A stretch of DNA of 64,000 nucleotides from Carex sylvatica. Its lineage: Eukaryota > Streptophyta > Magnoliopsida > Poales > Cyperaceae. The first letter of the stretch is position 1. Each line of letters begins with the position of its first letter. The stretch lies in assembly GCA_964058845.1 (NCBI GenBank), contig CAXKVR010000025.1, forward strand, positions 1 to 64,000, written 5' to 3'. Both the position numbers and the translations under genes were made by a program. The notes under the pieces were generated by a model, which searched no databases, had not been told where the DNA came from, and was given only the letters and a program-made list of their open reading frames with translations. Of the stretch, positions 1 to 11,520 are shown piece by piece.

Positions 1-573
1 AAAACAATTTAAGGAAACAGTAGGTCAGCTCTGCAAATTCTTAAAAAAAATGTTCTATTTGAATAAACAATCTGGCTCTAACTCTAATCAGAGACCAAGG
101 AAAATACAAACTCGGCTCGGGTAACAGATACTGGAAAACTTGGGAAAAAAGAAAAAGACAAAACCTACTTTCGCAAATAGATCAAGATCTGTTTTCTTAG
201 TAACTCAAAAGTGGAAAAAAAAGCCAAATTTTGTCTGATACTCTTGCAAATGAGAAACACTTGCAACGCAAATCGACTTCCTTTGGAAAATCATGACCGA
301 ATTTAGACCCAATTCACCAAAAACAGAAAGAAAAAAAAAAAAAGTCATTTAATTTGCTTGTAGCATGGTCTCAATCCATCATTCCAACACAATTGAATTT
401 CAATTGTGGTCTGATCTTTATCATAATTTTGATAAGAAATACTCAGTTCAGAAATTGTAAGACAGAGAAAGAAAAGAAAAGAAAAGAAAAGAAAAGCAAA
501 CGGGGTTGAATTGAACAGATCTAGCGGTGTGGAGCAGATTGGGAAGAGAAAAAAGGGAAGAACAGAACATCTC
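1..573 (-). other. CCT intron 1 (partial)
   Basis: AT-rich sequence downstream of the donor of the cytidylyltransferase first exon. No second exon is recognisable. It holds an AAAAG pentamer run near 470-496. Confidence 0.6.
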
Positions 574-575
574 AC

Positions 576-796
576 AATTTCTTGGCTTGCTCGAGCGCTC
601 GTGCATGTCCAAAATGGAACAGATCGAAGATCCCATCAGCGTATACACGCACCGGTCGGTCCTGCGGCGGAGGATTGGGCACGAACACCGCGCGAATATT
701 GTCTCCGGTGGTGGCCGGATCCGTGGTTGGCGCTTGCCTTTGTGGCTGTTTAGGCCCACTTCCACCACCGTGGCGCTTCTTAGCGGTGCGTGCCAT
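576..796 (-). CDS. CCT1: choline-phosphate cytidylyltransferase, exon 1 (partial gene)
   Basis: First exon of CTP:phosphocholine cytidylyltransferase, the rate-controlling enzyme of the CDP-choline route to phosphatidylcholine. The 73 complete codons begin [11 protein letters not shown], a basic, low-complexity plant-variable N-terminus, and run into the conserved nucleotidyltransferase start [19 protein letters not shown]. This carries the family's HxGH CTP-binding motif (HFGH) and continues ARALEQAKK. The exon ends in phase 2 at a GT donor (574-575). The usual continuation (FPN, then LLVGC) is not found in 1-573, so the first intron runs off the window and the catalytic remainder is missing here. 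I chose the ATG at 794-796; a longer reading would need a TTG start at 811. Seen: motif and donor. Known: family reaction. Inferred: the gene is intact beyond the edge. Confidence 0.88.
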
Positions 797-2262
797 GTGT
801 TCAAACTTCAAATTGAGAGAGAGAGATTCTCAAACTCACAATTTGTTACAACTAATTGGATTTGGGGGGTATAACTGTATAGTTACTATATATATATTCA
901 AGGGATCATGTCATGTCCTGCTAGTTTTTTTGGGGCCCGCTCACCTGAATTAGCACCCACGCTAATGCTACCAAAGAAAGTCGACTGCTTAAAAATAATT
1001 TATAATAATAGACAAATATTTGCACATCATACGAAATAGTTAATGTAAGATATAATGAAGTTTTTTATTTTCAGTTAGCAGTAATGAATACCAAATGGTT
1101 ATTATATATATATATATATATATTTATTCTTATTGACTAACTAAAAGAAACAAATGTGCACACTTAATTACTTGTAAACTAATGAAAGAAAAAAATAGCA
1201 TCCTTGTTCACCTTACCGAATACGACGTGAATAAATTAATTGAGTAAAAATAATATTTTCGTTAATAGTTAATACTCTAACCACATAAATCTATTTCAGC
1301 ACTTTTTTCTCTCTCTCTTTTTAACAGCTATCTTTTTTTTAATCCTGATGCATCTTTTTTTTTGGCGAAATCTAATTTTGTTTTCTTCGTTTTTTACTAC
1401 GTCCAGAAAGTCTTTTATATATATATATATAATTATATATAATTATATTCCCTTCCCCTCAAAATTGGAAAAAAATCAGGCATAGAAATAGCGTCTCGCC
1501 GTAATCTGATATGAATATTGTTGATTTTGTGAATAGATTGGTGTTCTATCTTATTTAGTTTTCTATTTTCACAAAATCACCAACAAATGTGATTTCTGTC
1601 GAACAAATTAAACGCGTGATGGACAACTACAGAGGCCTTCTCGGCCGTCTGATAAATCTGATGCATCAGATTTAATTTTTTGAACGGAAAATAAAATATT
1701 CTGTTAATTTAAAGGTTTTTGAATGTATAATTCTTACTTCTAGATGTTGATTAATATTTAACGGAGCACTACTGGAAATAATCTTTTCTATGCAACATTA
1801 ATTTATAGTGCCAAATATGTATTGTTAATTTGTGTGTTGTTTGTTTATAATTAGGTGCGACGTCTCAATATGAGTTGGTAAAAGTTTTTTACATTTTTAT
1901 AATGTAGTATTTCATTACAGGAATGAAGATCAAAACCATATAAAAATACATGATTGGCAAATAGAAAAAAAAACAGCTCTTCTTTTCAGCTGTCAAATTT
2001 CTACTGGGCACCGTATCGCAGAATTCGCATAGATCAAAATGAAACTGCGTCATCTATTGAATATTTTTAAGATGCTCCCAACAAAATACTCTCCGCTAGT
2101 TCCTTAGATACCGTGATAACTAACTAACTAATAAATAAATAAATAAATTCCAAGGGATCAAAATGAATCTAGTCCAATCTGAATTATTTATTTTGTGTGT
2201 TAATCTAAAGATCTCAATCCAAGTCAATTGCGTGGGTCCCACGTGGCGTAGGTCTCACGACC
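797..2262. other. intergenic / CCT promoter side
   Basis: No coding sequence is supported. The part next to 796 is presumably 5' UTR and promoter of the cytidylyltransferase gene. (TA)n tracts lie near 1104-1122 and 1418-1440, and a TAAA tetramer run near 2130-2147. Confidence 0.4.
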
Positions 2263-2442
2263 GAATTCGCATTCTCTGCGATATCTCATATTTTGCGTCA
2301 CTTTTTGGAAAATCTCAACCGTTCATATACGTTCTGCGCGAATCTCAAAGCTTAAATAATACTGCCCCTCTACGTCATCCCCGGATAGGCACCGGACACG
2401 TCGGTCACGCAAAATATGAGATATCTCAGAGGATACGCACTC
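2263..2442. mobile_element. 180-bp MULE-type MITE, copy 1
   Basis: Short element with terminal inverted repeats. A perfect internal stem GATATCTCATATTTTGCGT (2280-2298) is mirrored at 2407-2425, and weaker pairing extends out to GAATTCGC/GCACTC at the ends. It is bracketed by 9-bp repeats CTCACGACC (2254-2262) and CTCACGAGC (2443-2451), one mismatch, as expected of a Mutator-type target duplication. A second copy lies at 60377-60539, differing at about four positions over about 160 bp. It has no coding capacity and is unusually CpG-rich for this window. Confidence 0.75.
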
Positions 2443-2589
2443 CTCACGAGCAACTTTCTTGATCCTGTGGAGAAAGCGTCAAACGGGAGAGAGTCTCGTC
2501 TCCACGTGTCACTCTCAGTGAAGGTATCCTTCGACCCAGTCCACCTGTCGAGGTGACTCACCTCACAACTTGGTCGCCCATTGGGTTGG

Positions 2590-4228
2590 ATTTTTTTTTA
2601 TAAACCAAAATTAAAAATAATAATTTCAAACAAACAACACAATTACTTTTTGTTTTTACAAAAAAATATAAAATTTCAGTCCGCTACTCTTTTTTTTTGG
2701 ACTGAAATGACAATTCAGACTATGTTAGTTTTACGACTTTTCAAAAAGGCGACCACAAAAAATTCGAAAAAAACTCCGGATTTAAATGACATTTCAATAC
2801 CGATAAGTTTATTTTTTTTCCCATTCACGATAGACAGGCTCTGACTCTCTTATCTTTCCTTCTTTCTCTATTCTCATTTCCTTTGCTTTTCTTTCCACCG
2901 ATCCAACACTTTTGTTTTTTACTCTCAAAATTCCATTATTATTTAGATATCAGACTTCCTAACACTCAAATGTGGTGTTTGATTGTGGACTAAAGCTAAG
3001 GAAGCCTAAATTGGTTATTCCAATTTAGGTCGATCTAAATTATTTATGTTTGGTTGCGGTCTAAAGTTAAATCATAGCTTAAAGTCTTAAAGTATACCTT
3101 GTTTGGTTAGAGTTGGTGGAGGACTAAAGTTTTGAAAGCCTAAATTAGTTAATTATTTATAATAAGATACTAATTATATAATATTATTAAAATAATTATT
3201 TAATATATTAACAATATAAAATATTAATTATATAATTATATATTAATAATAAGATACTAATTATATAATATTAATATATTAATAACAACTATAATATATT
3301 ACAATATTATTATAATAATTATTTAATATATTAACAATATAGGATATTATTATTAATTATAAGATATTAAATATAATATTAATATATTAATATAACTATA
3401 AAATGTTATAACGTTATTATAATAATTATTTAATATATTAACAATATAACATATTAATTATATAGTTATATATTGTCAATAAGATACTAATTACATAATA
3501 ATAATATATTAATAATAAGTTAATAACTATAAGATATTACAATATTATTATAATAATTATTTAATATTAAATATATAATTATATATTCATATTAATTATT
3601 AATAAATCAATATTAATTATATAATTATATACTAATAATAATAATTAATAATAATATACTAATTATATACAAATAAAATATTATTATAATCATTCAAGTT
3701 AGGTCACGACGTGCAATAAAATTAAACCATCATATGAGGTGATTTAATTTAGGCCGGCCTAAAGATCGACTTACGCAATCTTAGTCCGGCTCAATTAATG
3801 CTCGTTTAGTGGAATAACAAGGTCTAAACTCCTTATTCCACCCTTTAGGTCTCAATCAAACATGGAGAAACTGTGGATCTTTGTTTTCAGCTGGAAGAAG
3901 GGAAAAAAAATGGTGGCTGGGAGTTGAAGGGAGAAAAAGGGTATTTATAAGCAAACTCTAAAAAAAAATAGATCAAATCGAAATGTCATTTCAGTCTGGG
4001 CTAAAAAATGGTGGACTGAAATTGTATTTTAGTACGTGGGTGTTACACCAACGACCACACCCGTTTTGCTGAAAAGTATGTGAAACCACCTCAAACTGAG
4101 TTATCATTTCAGTCTTGAAAAAAAAATACCGGATTGAAATGACATTTCAGTTCTTATGATTTTTGAAAAAAAAAATCATGTTGGTTTTCTAAAATTATTT
4201 TTTATAATTATGGTTTATAAAAAAAATT
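2590..4228. mobile_element. 1.6-kb non-autonomous TIR element with 10-bp target duplication
   Basis: The ends pair as an inverted repeat: T-run plus TATAAACC with AAAATTA-type tail at 2590-2630, mirrored near 4190-4228. The element is flanked by identical ATTGGGTTGG (2580-2589 and 4229-4238), which suggests a Mutator-type (9-11 bp) insertion. Subterminal sequences around 2680-2710 and 4000-4160 repeat a GGACTGAAATGACA-like motif in both orientations. The middle (3150-3690) is low-complexity TAATAATAT sequence. No transposase is present. The short frame at 2581-2844 is read through the terminal repeat and is not a gene. Confidence 0.7.
2974..3863. mobile_element. nested TIR element inside the 2.6-4.2 kb element
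   Basis: An inner inverted repeat pairs TGTTTGATTGTGGACTAAAG (around 2976) with CTTTAGGTCTCAATCAAACA (around 3843-3862). A second, weaker copy of the left motif lies near 3100-3130. The interior is TA-rich. The terminus resembles PIF/Harbinger-type plant elements, but I cannot define the target duplication, so the class is uncertain. Confidence 0.4.
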
Positions 4229-4310
4229 ATTGGGTTGGGTCCCGTGGTGTAGGGCCTATCAAAATTTATTATTTTCCAAAATTAAAAAAAAACATATTAT
4301 TGAAAAATAG

Positions 4311-5086
4311 CAGTGTTCTAAATAGCACGCTATAGTGTTTTTGGACCCTATACGCTAAGTTATGGCATCAAAACGTGCTATTTCAGCTACGGACGCTATA
4401 GCAGTAATAGTGGTCCACTATAGCGCATAGCGTGTAGCGCAAATAACGCGCGCTATGCAACATGAGCTTTTTTTTCTTTTCAATTTATATGGATTTTAAA
4501 TAAAGGCTCAGATTGGATTTTAACCGTGATTTTTTTTTTTTTGCAATTGACGTACTAAGGTTTATATTAAACTATTAATTATTAAATGAGAGATCCATCA
4601 AATGAAATCAAATAAGGAAGCTACAGCGCGCTATGCAACATGAGCTGTTTTTCTTTTCTTTTCAAATAAGGCTCAGATTGAATATATTAAGATATTTTTT
4701 GAAGTAACTAAATGATACTTATTATATGGTAGTTTGAATATTTTGAATAGATTAAGATAGTTAATTATGCCATGATGTCTAGGTTATTTTGAAATTTAAA
4801 TAGAAAAAAGATAGATTATGTCATGATGCTGAATATATTTTGAATATAAAAAGATCGATAGTTTATGATATGATATTTTGAGTCGCAATTTGTACTTTGT
4901 ATTAGTTCAATATGAATATTATAATTTTTTAATCAATTTGATGTTATTTATTGTTCTATGAGACTTAGATAATGTTAATAGTTAGTACAAATATATGATA
5001 TAATTTTTATAAAAAAAATGCTATGTAGCATAGCTTTTTTTTTTAGATTTTCCGCTATGACGCGATAAACACTATTTAAAATCTTG
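4311..5086. mobile_element. non-autonomous hAT element, 776 bp
   Basis: Exact 8-bp repeats AAAAATAG flank it (4303-4310 and 5087-5094), the hallmark of hAT insertion. The ends begin CAGTGTTCTAAATAG and, on the opposite strand, CAAGATTTTAAATAG. The left subterminal region is dense in GCTATAG/CTATAGC palindromes (4329-4460), typical hAT transposase-binding architecture. An internal segment with GCGCGCTATGCAACATGAGC (4448 onward) is partly repeated near 4626. No coding capacity. Confidence 0.82.
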
Positions 5087-5094
5087 AAAAATAG

Positions 5095-5964
5095 AGAATG
5101 ATAGTTTTTGATTAAATTGATGAGGATATTAATGCATCTCTTGCGACCGAATTAATAGTTTTGTCTAATTAGTTTTTAAAAATTACAACGTACTTTGATT
5201 ACATAAAATTTGAAATGTACTGAAATCAAATCATCGTGTCGATTCCAATACAAGCTGTAAATTTAATGTATAAATTAATTTATATTTGAGTACAAAATTA
5301 ATGAGTTTGAACTATGTATTGACTTATTTTCAGTGGGACCAAACGTTTAATTCAATTGCATCTATTTTATAAAATAATAATTCATTGTAAATAATCACTT
5401 TATGTGTTTAAAGTAATTACTTCCAAGTATAATGTTTTCCATATGAAAAAGGAGATTTTTATTATTTTTTTAATTTATTTTTAATTTTTTATCAAGTGAT
5501 CTCTTTTGTGGACATTTGTTTCTGTTACTTAATTATATAATGAATAAGCGTGTAGAAAAAAAAAATGATCGTGCATATAATAATTATGAAGATACAATGC
5601 AAAAATTAAAAGAAGACTTTGGGGCCATTATCTTGAGAAGTCAGCTGCATTAACTATGTATGAAATTTAGGTCTCCTACTCCTGTGCAGATGAGTGATTA
5701 TGAATCGTGTACCATGCAATTAATTATATATAGAGACTAGAATTTTTATTTTTATTTTTATTTTTATGTTCCCCTGTAAAACTAGAATTCAGATACATTC
5801 GGCTACTTGACCTGAATCTGATCGAATGAGATTATGCTTCAAAGAAATTGTTCGGCTGGAATTTTCTGAAAGGATATTCACTCGTAAAACTAAGGATTCA
5901 ATTATGCATGTAAATATGTTTCACGTGGGATATCAAAATAATTTTTTTATGCCTCATATGCTTT
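5095..5964. other. AT-rich spacer, no gene seen
   Basis: Unique-looking AT-rich sequence with TTTTTA runs near 5748-5768. No frame, RNA gene or repeat boundary could be supported. Confidence 0.4.
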
Positions 5965-6240
5965 GTTTTTATTTTTAAAGTTCAAACAATCAATCTGAAT
6001 AATTCAATATGATATTCATATTAAAATTGCTTAAAGACCACATTTTATATTTTTGAAGAAATATTACTATTGTTTTTAAGATGGATATAAATTTAATCTA
6101 TGTTTCTAGACCATTTAAAAATAACGATTTTATATCTATAATAAATAATTGTAAAAATAATTTTAAAAATATATTAATATAAATATTATATTGAACTGTT
6201 CATATTAGTTGTTTAAACTTTAAAAATAAAAATAAAGATA
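5965..6240. mobile_element. degenerate hairpin element of the 6.5/37-40 kb family
   Basis: Imperfect palindrome: AAAGTTCAAACAATCAATCTG (about 5979) is mirrored by the AGTTGTTTAAACTTT region near 6208-6222. The interior carries diverged versions of the family core (an AAGACCACATTTTATATTTTT-like left arm and an AAATAATTGTAAAAATAATTTT-like right arm). It is much older than the 6.5-kb copy and its ends are not defined. Confidence 0.5.
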
Positions 6241-6486
6241 AAACAAGAGACATTCGGATTAAATACTGAAAAACGGTTTGCCGACAGCACGTCATGTAAC
6301 TCATGTGAAGTTCACCCCTTTTTATTTCCTTAAATCTTCAAAGGAGAAAAATCCTTAAAAAACTTCATTGGCCGATGTATATCTGCATCTAGATATAAAA
6401 GTTACCAATTCAGTCCACGCCATCTCAACCTAAACATAAAATAAGAAACTTTTGGGTAACCATTTTAACGGGACTAATTATATTAT

Positions 6487-6895
6487 GAGGAGGATCCACT
6501 TACAACAATTTGAAAGTTACAATATCTTACAACATCGTTTTTTTTCATTTTCAAAGTCTAAATCGTCGATTCAAACCGTTAGATATTTAATCTATATTAA
6601 AACATGCTTGCAGACCAAATTTTACATTTTTTGAAATTTGTTTGCTATTTATTAAGATGGGTACAAAATCGCTGTATTTATTAAAATTCTGCACCATTAA
6701 AAAACAACGATTTTGTACCCATCTTAATAAATAGCAAAAAAATTTCAAAAAATGTAAAATTTGGTCTGCAAGCATGTTTTAATATAGATTGAATATCTAA
6801 CGGTTTGAATCAACGATTTAGACTTTGAAAATGAAAAAAAAAACGATGTTGTAAGATGTTGTAACTTTCAAGTTGTTGTAACTTGATCCCTCCTC
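6487..6895. mobile_element. long-palindrome MULE-type MITE, 409 bp
   Basis: Nearly the whole element folds back on itself: left arm from GAGGAGGATCC, right arm ending GATCCCTCCTC, centre near 6690. An exact 9-bp direct repeat TTATATTAT flanks it (6478-6486, 6896-6904). The core GACCAAATTTTACATTTTTT and ACTATTTATTAAGATGG-like segments are shared with the hairpins at 36.7-40.4 kb. Two opposed reading frames across it are products of the palindrome. Confidence 0.85.
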
Positions 6896-6904
6896 TTATA
6901 TTAT

Positions 6905-7690
6905 ATTCATCTTTGCACTTCTATCTCTCTATTCTCACAGCTACAATTTAAGAATATTGTATTATGGTCCTCACTAAGTATCTAAACACTTTTAAAATTA
7001 GAGAATTCACGTTAAATAAGAAAAGTGATAATTATTTAAAAGTTGTACTATGGTTCCCACTAATTATTTATCCATACAAACAAATATTCATCACGATAAA
7101 CCTATACGAGGTGATTATTCAAGTACTTTTTTACATATGTATAAATACTCTAGTGTATAGGTATAAATACTTATAATAATTTATATTAATACTTTCATAT
7201 GTCAGTCAGTATCATATGTAAAATATACTTTCAAGTATAGGTATAAATACTTGCACGACGAGGTATAAATACTTGTATGACGACGAGTCCGAAAGTATAT
7301 CATCATGGATCTCATTTGAAAGAGAAAGTTACGTAGAAGACGTTCGTGATTTTAGATTCGTAAAATTTCTCACATATTGTCAGAAATGTGAACGAAATTG
7401 AATAAAGAAAAAAAATCCACCTCTAAAAACGTGTATGCCACCCATGTAATTTGAAATTTGATTGGAGAGACAATTATTTATGTAAAAATTATTTACCTTA
7501 TAGGTATAAATACTGTCGTTCTTAGGTATAAATACTTCTGTGCATGGAAATACATACTTTAGAAAAAAAAATCAGTTCTAAAACTTTTGTGATCCCTAAG
7601 ACAGTTATAGAAATTAAGTGCGGAGATAAATGGAGAGATAGAGGTGCGGAGACAATTAAGATACAAATTTCATGATATCGATTCTGAGGG
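6905..7690. repeat. spacer with five copies of a GGTATAAATACT motif
   Basis: The motif (T)AGGTATAAATACT occurs at about 7159, 7239, 7261, 7502 and 7524, all in the same orientation, with variable sequence between. The 7320-7400 stretch looks like generic transposon sequence, but no termini were found. No gene is supported. Confidence 0.45.
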
Positions 7691-8160
7691 AGGGGAAACC
7701 CTAGCCGCCAACAATCCCTTTCGCCTCCCCTCCCTCCCGTCCCACCTCAAGTCCGTCTCAATCCATTTCGTTGGCTAGCTCTTCGTCCTCTTTGTCTCTT
7801 CTTTCTCTTCGGTGAGAACCGTGAGCCGTTAGCTCCGACGTTTTCTCTGGTTCAACTTTGGATTTTCGACGACTTCTATTAGAGCTCAATTCGTGAAAAT
7901 AGCGAAATGGATGGTTAAAGAAAAGAGGCGCAACCCCACTTCTCTCTCATTTGCCGTCTCCAGCTATTACTTTTTTCGGTCGTCTCTCGCATATGTCTTC
8001 TTTAGCCGTTACTTCTGCTAGAGCTCGGTTTGTGAAAATAGCAAAAGGGATGGTCAAGAAAAAGAGGCATAGCCCCTCTGCCTCTCTCTCATTTGTCATC
8101 TCATGCTCTTACTTTCTCCGGTCGTCTCTATGCTATTTTATATTTTTACATTGTTAGATG
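7690..8160 (+). other. gene-leader-like stretch with a ~135-bp tandem duplication
   Basis: Unlike its surroundings this stretch is GC- and pyrimidine-rich (AAACCCTAGCC, then CT-rich), resembling a plant 5' leader. Two diverged copies of a ~135-bp unit follow (about 7858-7990 and 7992-8128); both contain a TAGAGCTC..TTCGTGAAAATAGC-like segment and CTCTCTCATTTG. The short frame at 7951-8157 runs across both units and matches nothing I recognise. It could be the relic first exon of a gene or of a transposon. Confidence 0.4.
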
Positions 8161-8879
8161 TTATTGTTACATGTTGATGTTATGAGTTTTAGATTGTTGA
8201 AGTTATTTGATGTTGATGATGTTATAGATATGAAATGATGGATGATGGATGATGGATGTAATTTTATATTTTATTTAATAAAAATTAAACTTGATAGCCA
8301 CTACCAAAGTTTAAAAAAAAAAAAAAAACAGCTTTGACTTCATACAACGCATAGACTATCAAATTAAAACGACCTTGCGGACGATTTGTGCGCTGTAAGA
8401 AGTCAAAATTGCTATGTTAAAATCTTTACCCAAATTTTTGGACCCACGCCTCTGATTTAACGGTTAACATAACCATCATACTTATAGCTGCTATCAGTCT
8501 TCTAACAAAACAAAAACATATCCATCATACATAGAAAGTTGAAACCCACACAAGTTAAAAATCTTATCCATTCACGAGACAGGTGAAAAGGTTTCAGCGA
8601 GAAAAAAATATCATTCCAGAATATTTTTCCTCGTCTTTAAGCTCCATTTTAATAAAATGATATATTTTTTCCTTCATTAATTTATAATGAAATATCTATT
8701 TTTTTATCTTTTTTTATTTGTACAGTTTTTTTTTTAATGTTATCTAAGCCAGTGTTATAAATTATGGTTTTGTTCATGCATGCAGAATGCCACTGCATAC
8801 TGCATATACGGTATGTGGTTGTATACTTGTATAAATGCAGATTTGTATGCAGAAGTACATATGTAGTTTTACTATGCTT

Positions 8880-9025
8880 TGTTAAAGAAATATAAATAAA
8901 ATAAAATAAATTTATATCTAAAAACTTGTTTAGTCTAGTAATTTGTGCTATTTACCATGTTAAAGAAATATAAATAAAATAAAATAAATTTATATCTAAA
9001 AACTTGTTTAGTCTAGTAATATCCT
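8880..9025. repeat. ~64-bp direct duplication
   Basis: An essentially identical segment beginning TTAAAGAAATATAAATAAAA occurs at about 8882 and 8958, ending TTTAGTCTAGTAAT in both. Spacing is about 76 bp. Likely a recent local tandem duplication in noncoding DNA. Confidence 0.75.
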
Positions 9026-9254
9026 TTAATGCAAAATAATTTGTAGGCTTTTTTTCAAGTCCGCATGGACTGTTTATGCGTCTGTATATTTAAAACTGCA
9101 TGAACTTGATTGCATGAGATTTTGTATGTAGAAGACTATTGCATAAGCATATGTGGCCGCATTTTACAACACTGATCTAAGCAAAATTATTGTATTTATT
9201 CAAGCGATAAAATAGAAATTAAATTATTATATATTTTATTTTATTGTTTTCAGC

Positions 9255-9722
9255 AAATTGGATTCCGAAATTTTTATTTCTAGCATTTTCCCAAAAAAAA
9301 AAAATCAAAAAATCTTTTTTTTTTATGGAGAATTCAAAATCTACCACGGTCGCATAATACCGGTTCAGATTCAAATATTGAGATCCATATCGGTGTTCTG
9401 CGACCCATATTTTCCTTTTTTTTTTCTTACTCGATTTCACCTTTGAAATAAAACTTTGGGGCTTGGTAAAGTTTTAATTCCTCTTAGAGAGATGAATCTC
9501 AAGAAACTAAAGTTCGTTTTTTAGACAAAAAAAGAAAAAGAAAAATGACAGGGCCATAAAACACTAGTGCGAACCTTAATATGAGGCTGCATCGGCATAG
9601 TGTGGACCGCAGTATTTGAATTCGCGGTAGTGTTCTGCAGCTGTGGTAGATCTCGAATTCTCCATAAATCAAATATTTTTTTTCAGTGAATAGTAGAAAT
9701 AAAAATTTCGGAATTGGATCGT
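9255..9722. repeat. imperfect inverted repeat, arms ~185 bp
   Basis: ATTCCGAAATTTTTATTTCTA near 9261 is mirrored near 9690-9718. Internal blocks ATGGAGAATTC and ATCTACCAC also pair. The spacer is about 100 bp. The reading frames here arise from the repeat. Probably a decayed foldback transposon; no target duplication was found. Confidence 0.55.
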
Positions 9723-9763
9723 AACATTGTATATATACTTGAGGTGCATTAATATCTCCATCC

Positions 9764-9875
9764 TGCTTGTAAAGAAATTGCAAATGTTGATATGACAATT
9801 ACAATTTTAATTGCAAAGATTATTGAGTTAACAATTGCAATTTCTTTACAAGCTGTTAACTCAGCAATCTTTCTA
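9764..9875. repeat. small compound hairpin
   Basis: CTTGTAAAGAAATTGCAA (9766) pairs with TTGCAATTTCTTTACAAG (9833-9850), and AAAGATTATTGAGTTAAC pairs with GTTAACTCAGCAATCTTT immediately inside and outside that stem, giving two overlapping alternative stems. Confidence 0.55.
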
Positions 9876-10159
9876 GTTTGATTTTCCCTTTTCAAAATAT
9901 TATATATTGAAAATGTGGAGGGGTTTTCTTCCGTGGTGAATTAAATACGTCATTATTGCGTTTAAAACACAACTTGGTGAATTGATTCGTTGAGATCAAT
10001 TCAATATTATCTACTAATATACGCTTTGATGGATACAAATTAATTAAGTTAGACAATTGAAAATCGAGCTAAAAAATAAATACAAAAAAAGAAAACTGCA
10101 TATGAAACACTCATCAATCTAAAGAAAACAGATGTTTCACTACTTAATATATAAATATA

Positions 10160-10554
10160 GGAGTAGAACTAGGGTGTTCTTAAGCTCACCAAACACTTTG
10201 ATGAGCTTAACTCCAAAACTCATCAAATCGGTTTCAAATGACGAATCCGAACCGTCGAAACCCGCCACCTTACGAGTGATGCGTCTATATGTAAAAATTT
10301 TAAACATTCGAATTAATTTAATATAAAATCAATTGGTCAAAATTAAAAAGTTAATAAATTAATTTTAGTGCATTCATTTTTTAAACGTTTTTTTGACCGC
10401 TTGACTTTATACTAAATTAATCCGAATGTTTAGAATTTTCACATGTAGACGCATCACTCATGAGATAGGTGGATTTCAATAGTTCGAATTCGTTATTTGA
10501 AATCAATTTGATAAATTTTGAAGTTTGGTGAGCTTAAATAACCCAGCTCTACTC
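10160..10554. mobile_element. long-palindrome MULE-type MITE, 395 bp
   Basis: Ends GGAGTAGAACTAGGG and CAGCTCTACTC begin an inverted repeat running almost to the centre near 10350 (for example CTCACCAAAC..GTTTGGTGAG and GATGCGTCTA..TAGACGCATC). Exact 9-bp repeats ATAAATATA flank it (10151-10159, 10555-10563). Its core differs from the 6.5-kb hairpin, so it is a separate family. The frame at 10132-10326 is incidental. Confidence 0.82.
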
Positions 10555-10563
10555 ATAAATATA

Positions 10564-11137
10564 TACTAGGAGAGAAGACTTACTGAGATTTATTTTTAAT
10601 TTCTAAAAGTACGTGTGACATTTATATTCTAATTTTTCGCTGCAGCCACAAAGAATCCCTGAAGTTAACATGGAAAAAGTTCCTTCTCTGATCCCCCGGA
10701 GTCCTGGCCCACAAGCAAGTACTGGAGATTCTGTTCAGAGAAATCATTCAAAGACTCAAAAAGAAAGAAAAAAAAAAAAGCTGCTTTTGGATATAATTCA
10801 CAAATGTTCCTAAAATATTCATGACCGGTATTGGTGCAATTTTTGCAAAAAAAGAAAAGAAAAACGAATGTCACACTCTCGATCTGGAGGTGTGACAATT
10901 CTATCACGTCTATTTATCATTCAATATACGTAACGCAAGGTATAAATCTTTTTATGCATTGCCAATAACATCTATTATTTTTACCACATTCCAATTTATT
11001 TAACAATAACTACCTAACATTTTATAGTAAATGATGCAAGATAAATACTATTTGCATCAAATCAGATAAAATAACCCAAATTACATATCATTAGGTGGCT
11101 CTGCTGTCAAATATAACCCAGAAGCGCTCTTTATCTT
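10564..11137. other. spacer, no gene seen
   Basis: AT-rich unique sequence. The minus-strand frame at 10665-10907 has an F/K-rich low-complexity composition and no recognisable domain. Confidence 0.35.
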
Positions 11138-11400
11138 CGTATAATAAACCTGTAACCCACAAGAGAAAACGAGTGAGAAATAATAAATTATTTCTCAGTG
11201 CTGATTGCCACCCAGATTATTGGATTCGAAGAATCCATATTCAGAATGAAATCACCGCACGAGAAACAAACAATTCATTTCATAATGACGAATGCAAATG
11301 CTCAATAATAATATCCAGTTGAACAACAAAAATTACATAAATAAATCATAACTCTAAGAATCTTATCAGAATAAATGGTTTGGGTCAAAATCTTTTAAAC
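11138..11400 (+). repeat. ~260-bp direct repeat A, left of Copia
   Basis: Starts TAATAAACCTGTAACCCACA and ends AAATCTTTTAAAC. It matches 16470-16727 with few differences. In this copy it is joined on the right to scrambled Copia fragments and on the left to unrelated flank ending CTTTATCTTCGTA. It is too long to be a target-site duplication. Confidence 0.85.
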
Positions 11401-11520
11401 CCAAAGGTCCTCAAAGATTCGAGCGCAAACCCGATCCAGTTTTTCCACATTGAGTCTACTGTCCTGCACAAAACAGATACACCCAAAGGTCCTCAAAGGA
11501 ATGATATCCTCATTCTTACC
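11399..11520 (-). repeat. filler DNA made of internal Copia fragments
   Basis: Mosaic between repeat A and the truncated 3' LTR. CCAAAGGTCCTCAAAG matches pol (about 13838). ATTCGAGCGCAAACC matches the leader region near 15781. The block 11440-11520 matches 13796-13873 of pol almost base for base. The switch from pol into LTR occurs at ATTCTTACC, which both sequences contain. This is the pattern expected of break repair with template switching. Confidence 0.8.

Noticed and set aside
809..811. Upstream start for the cytidylyltransferase
   Set aside because: The codon is TTG; the ATG at 794-796 fits plant CCT N-termini and needs no unusual initiation.
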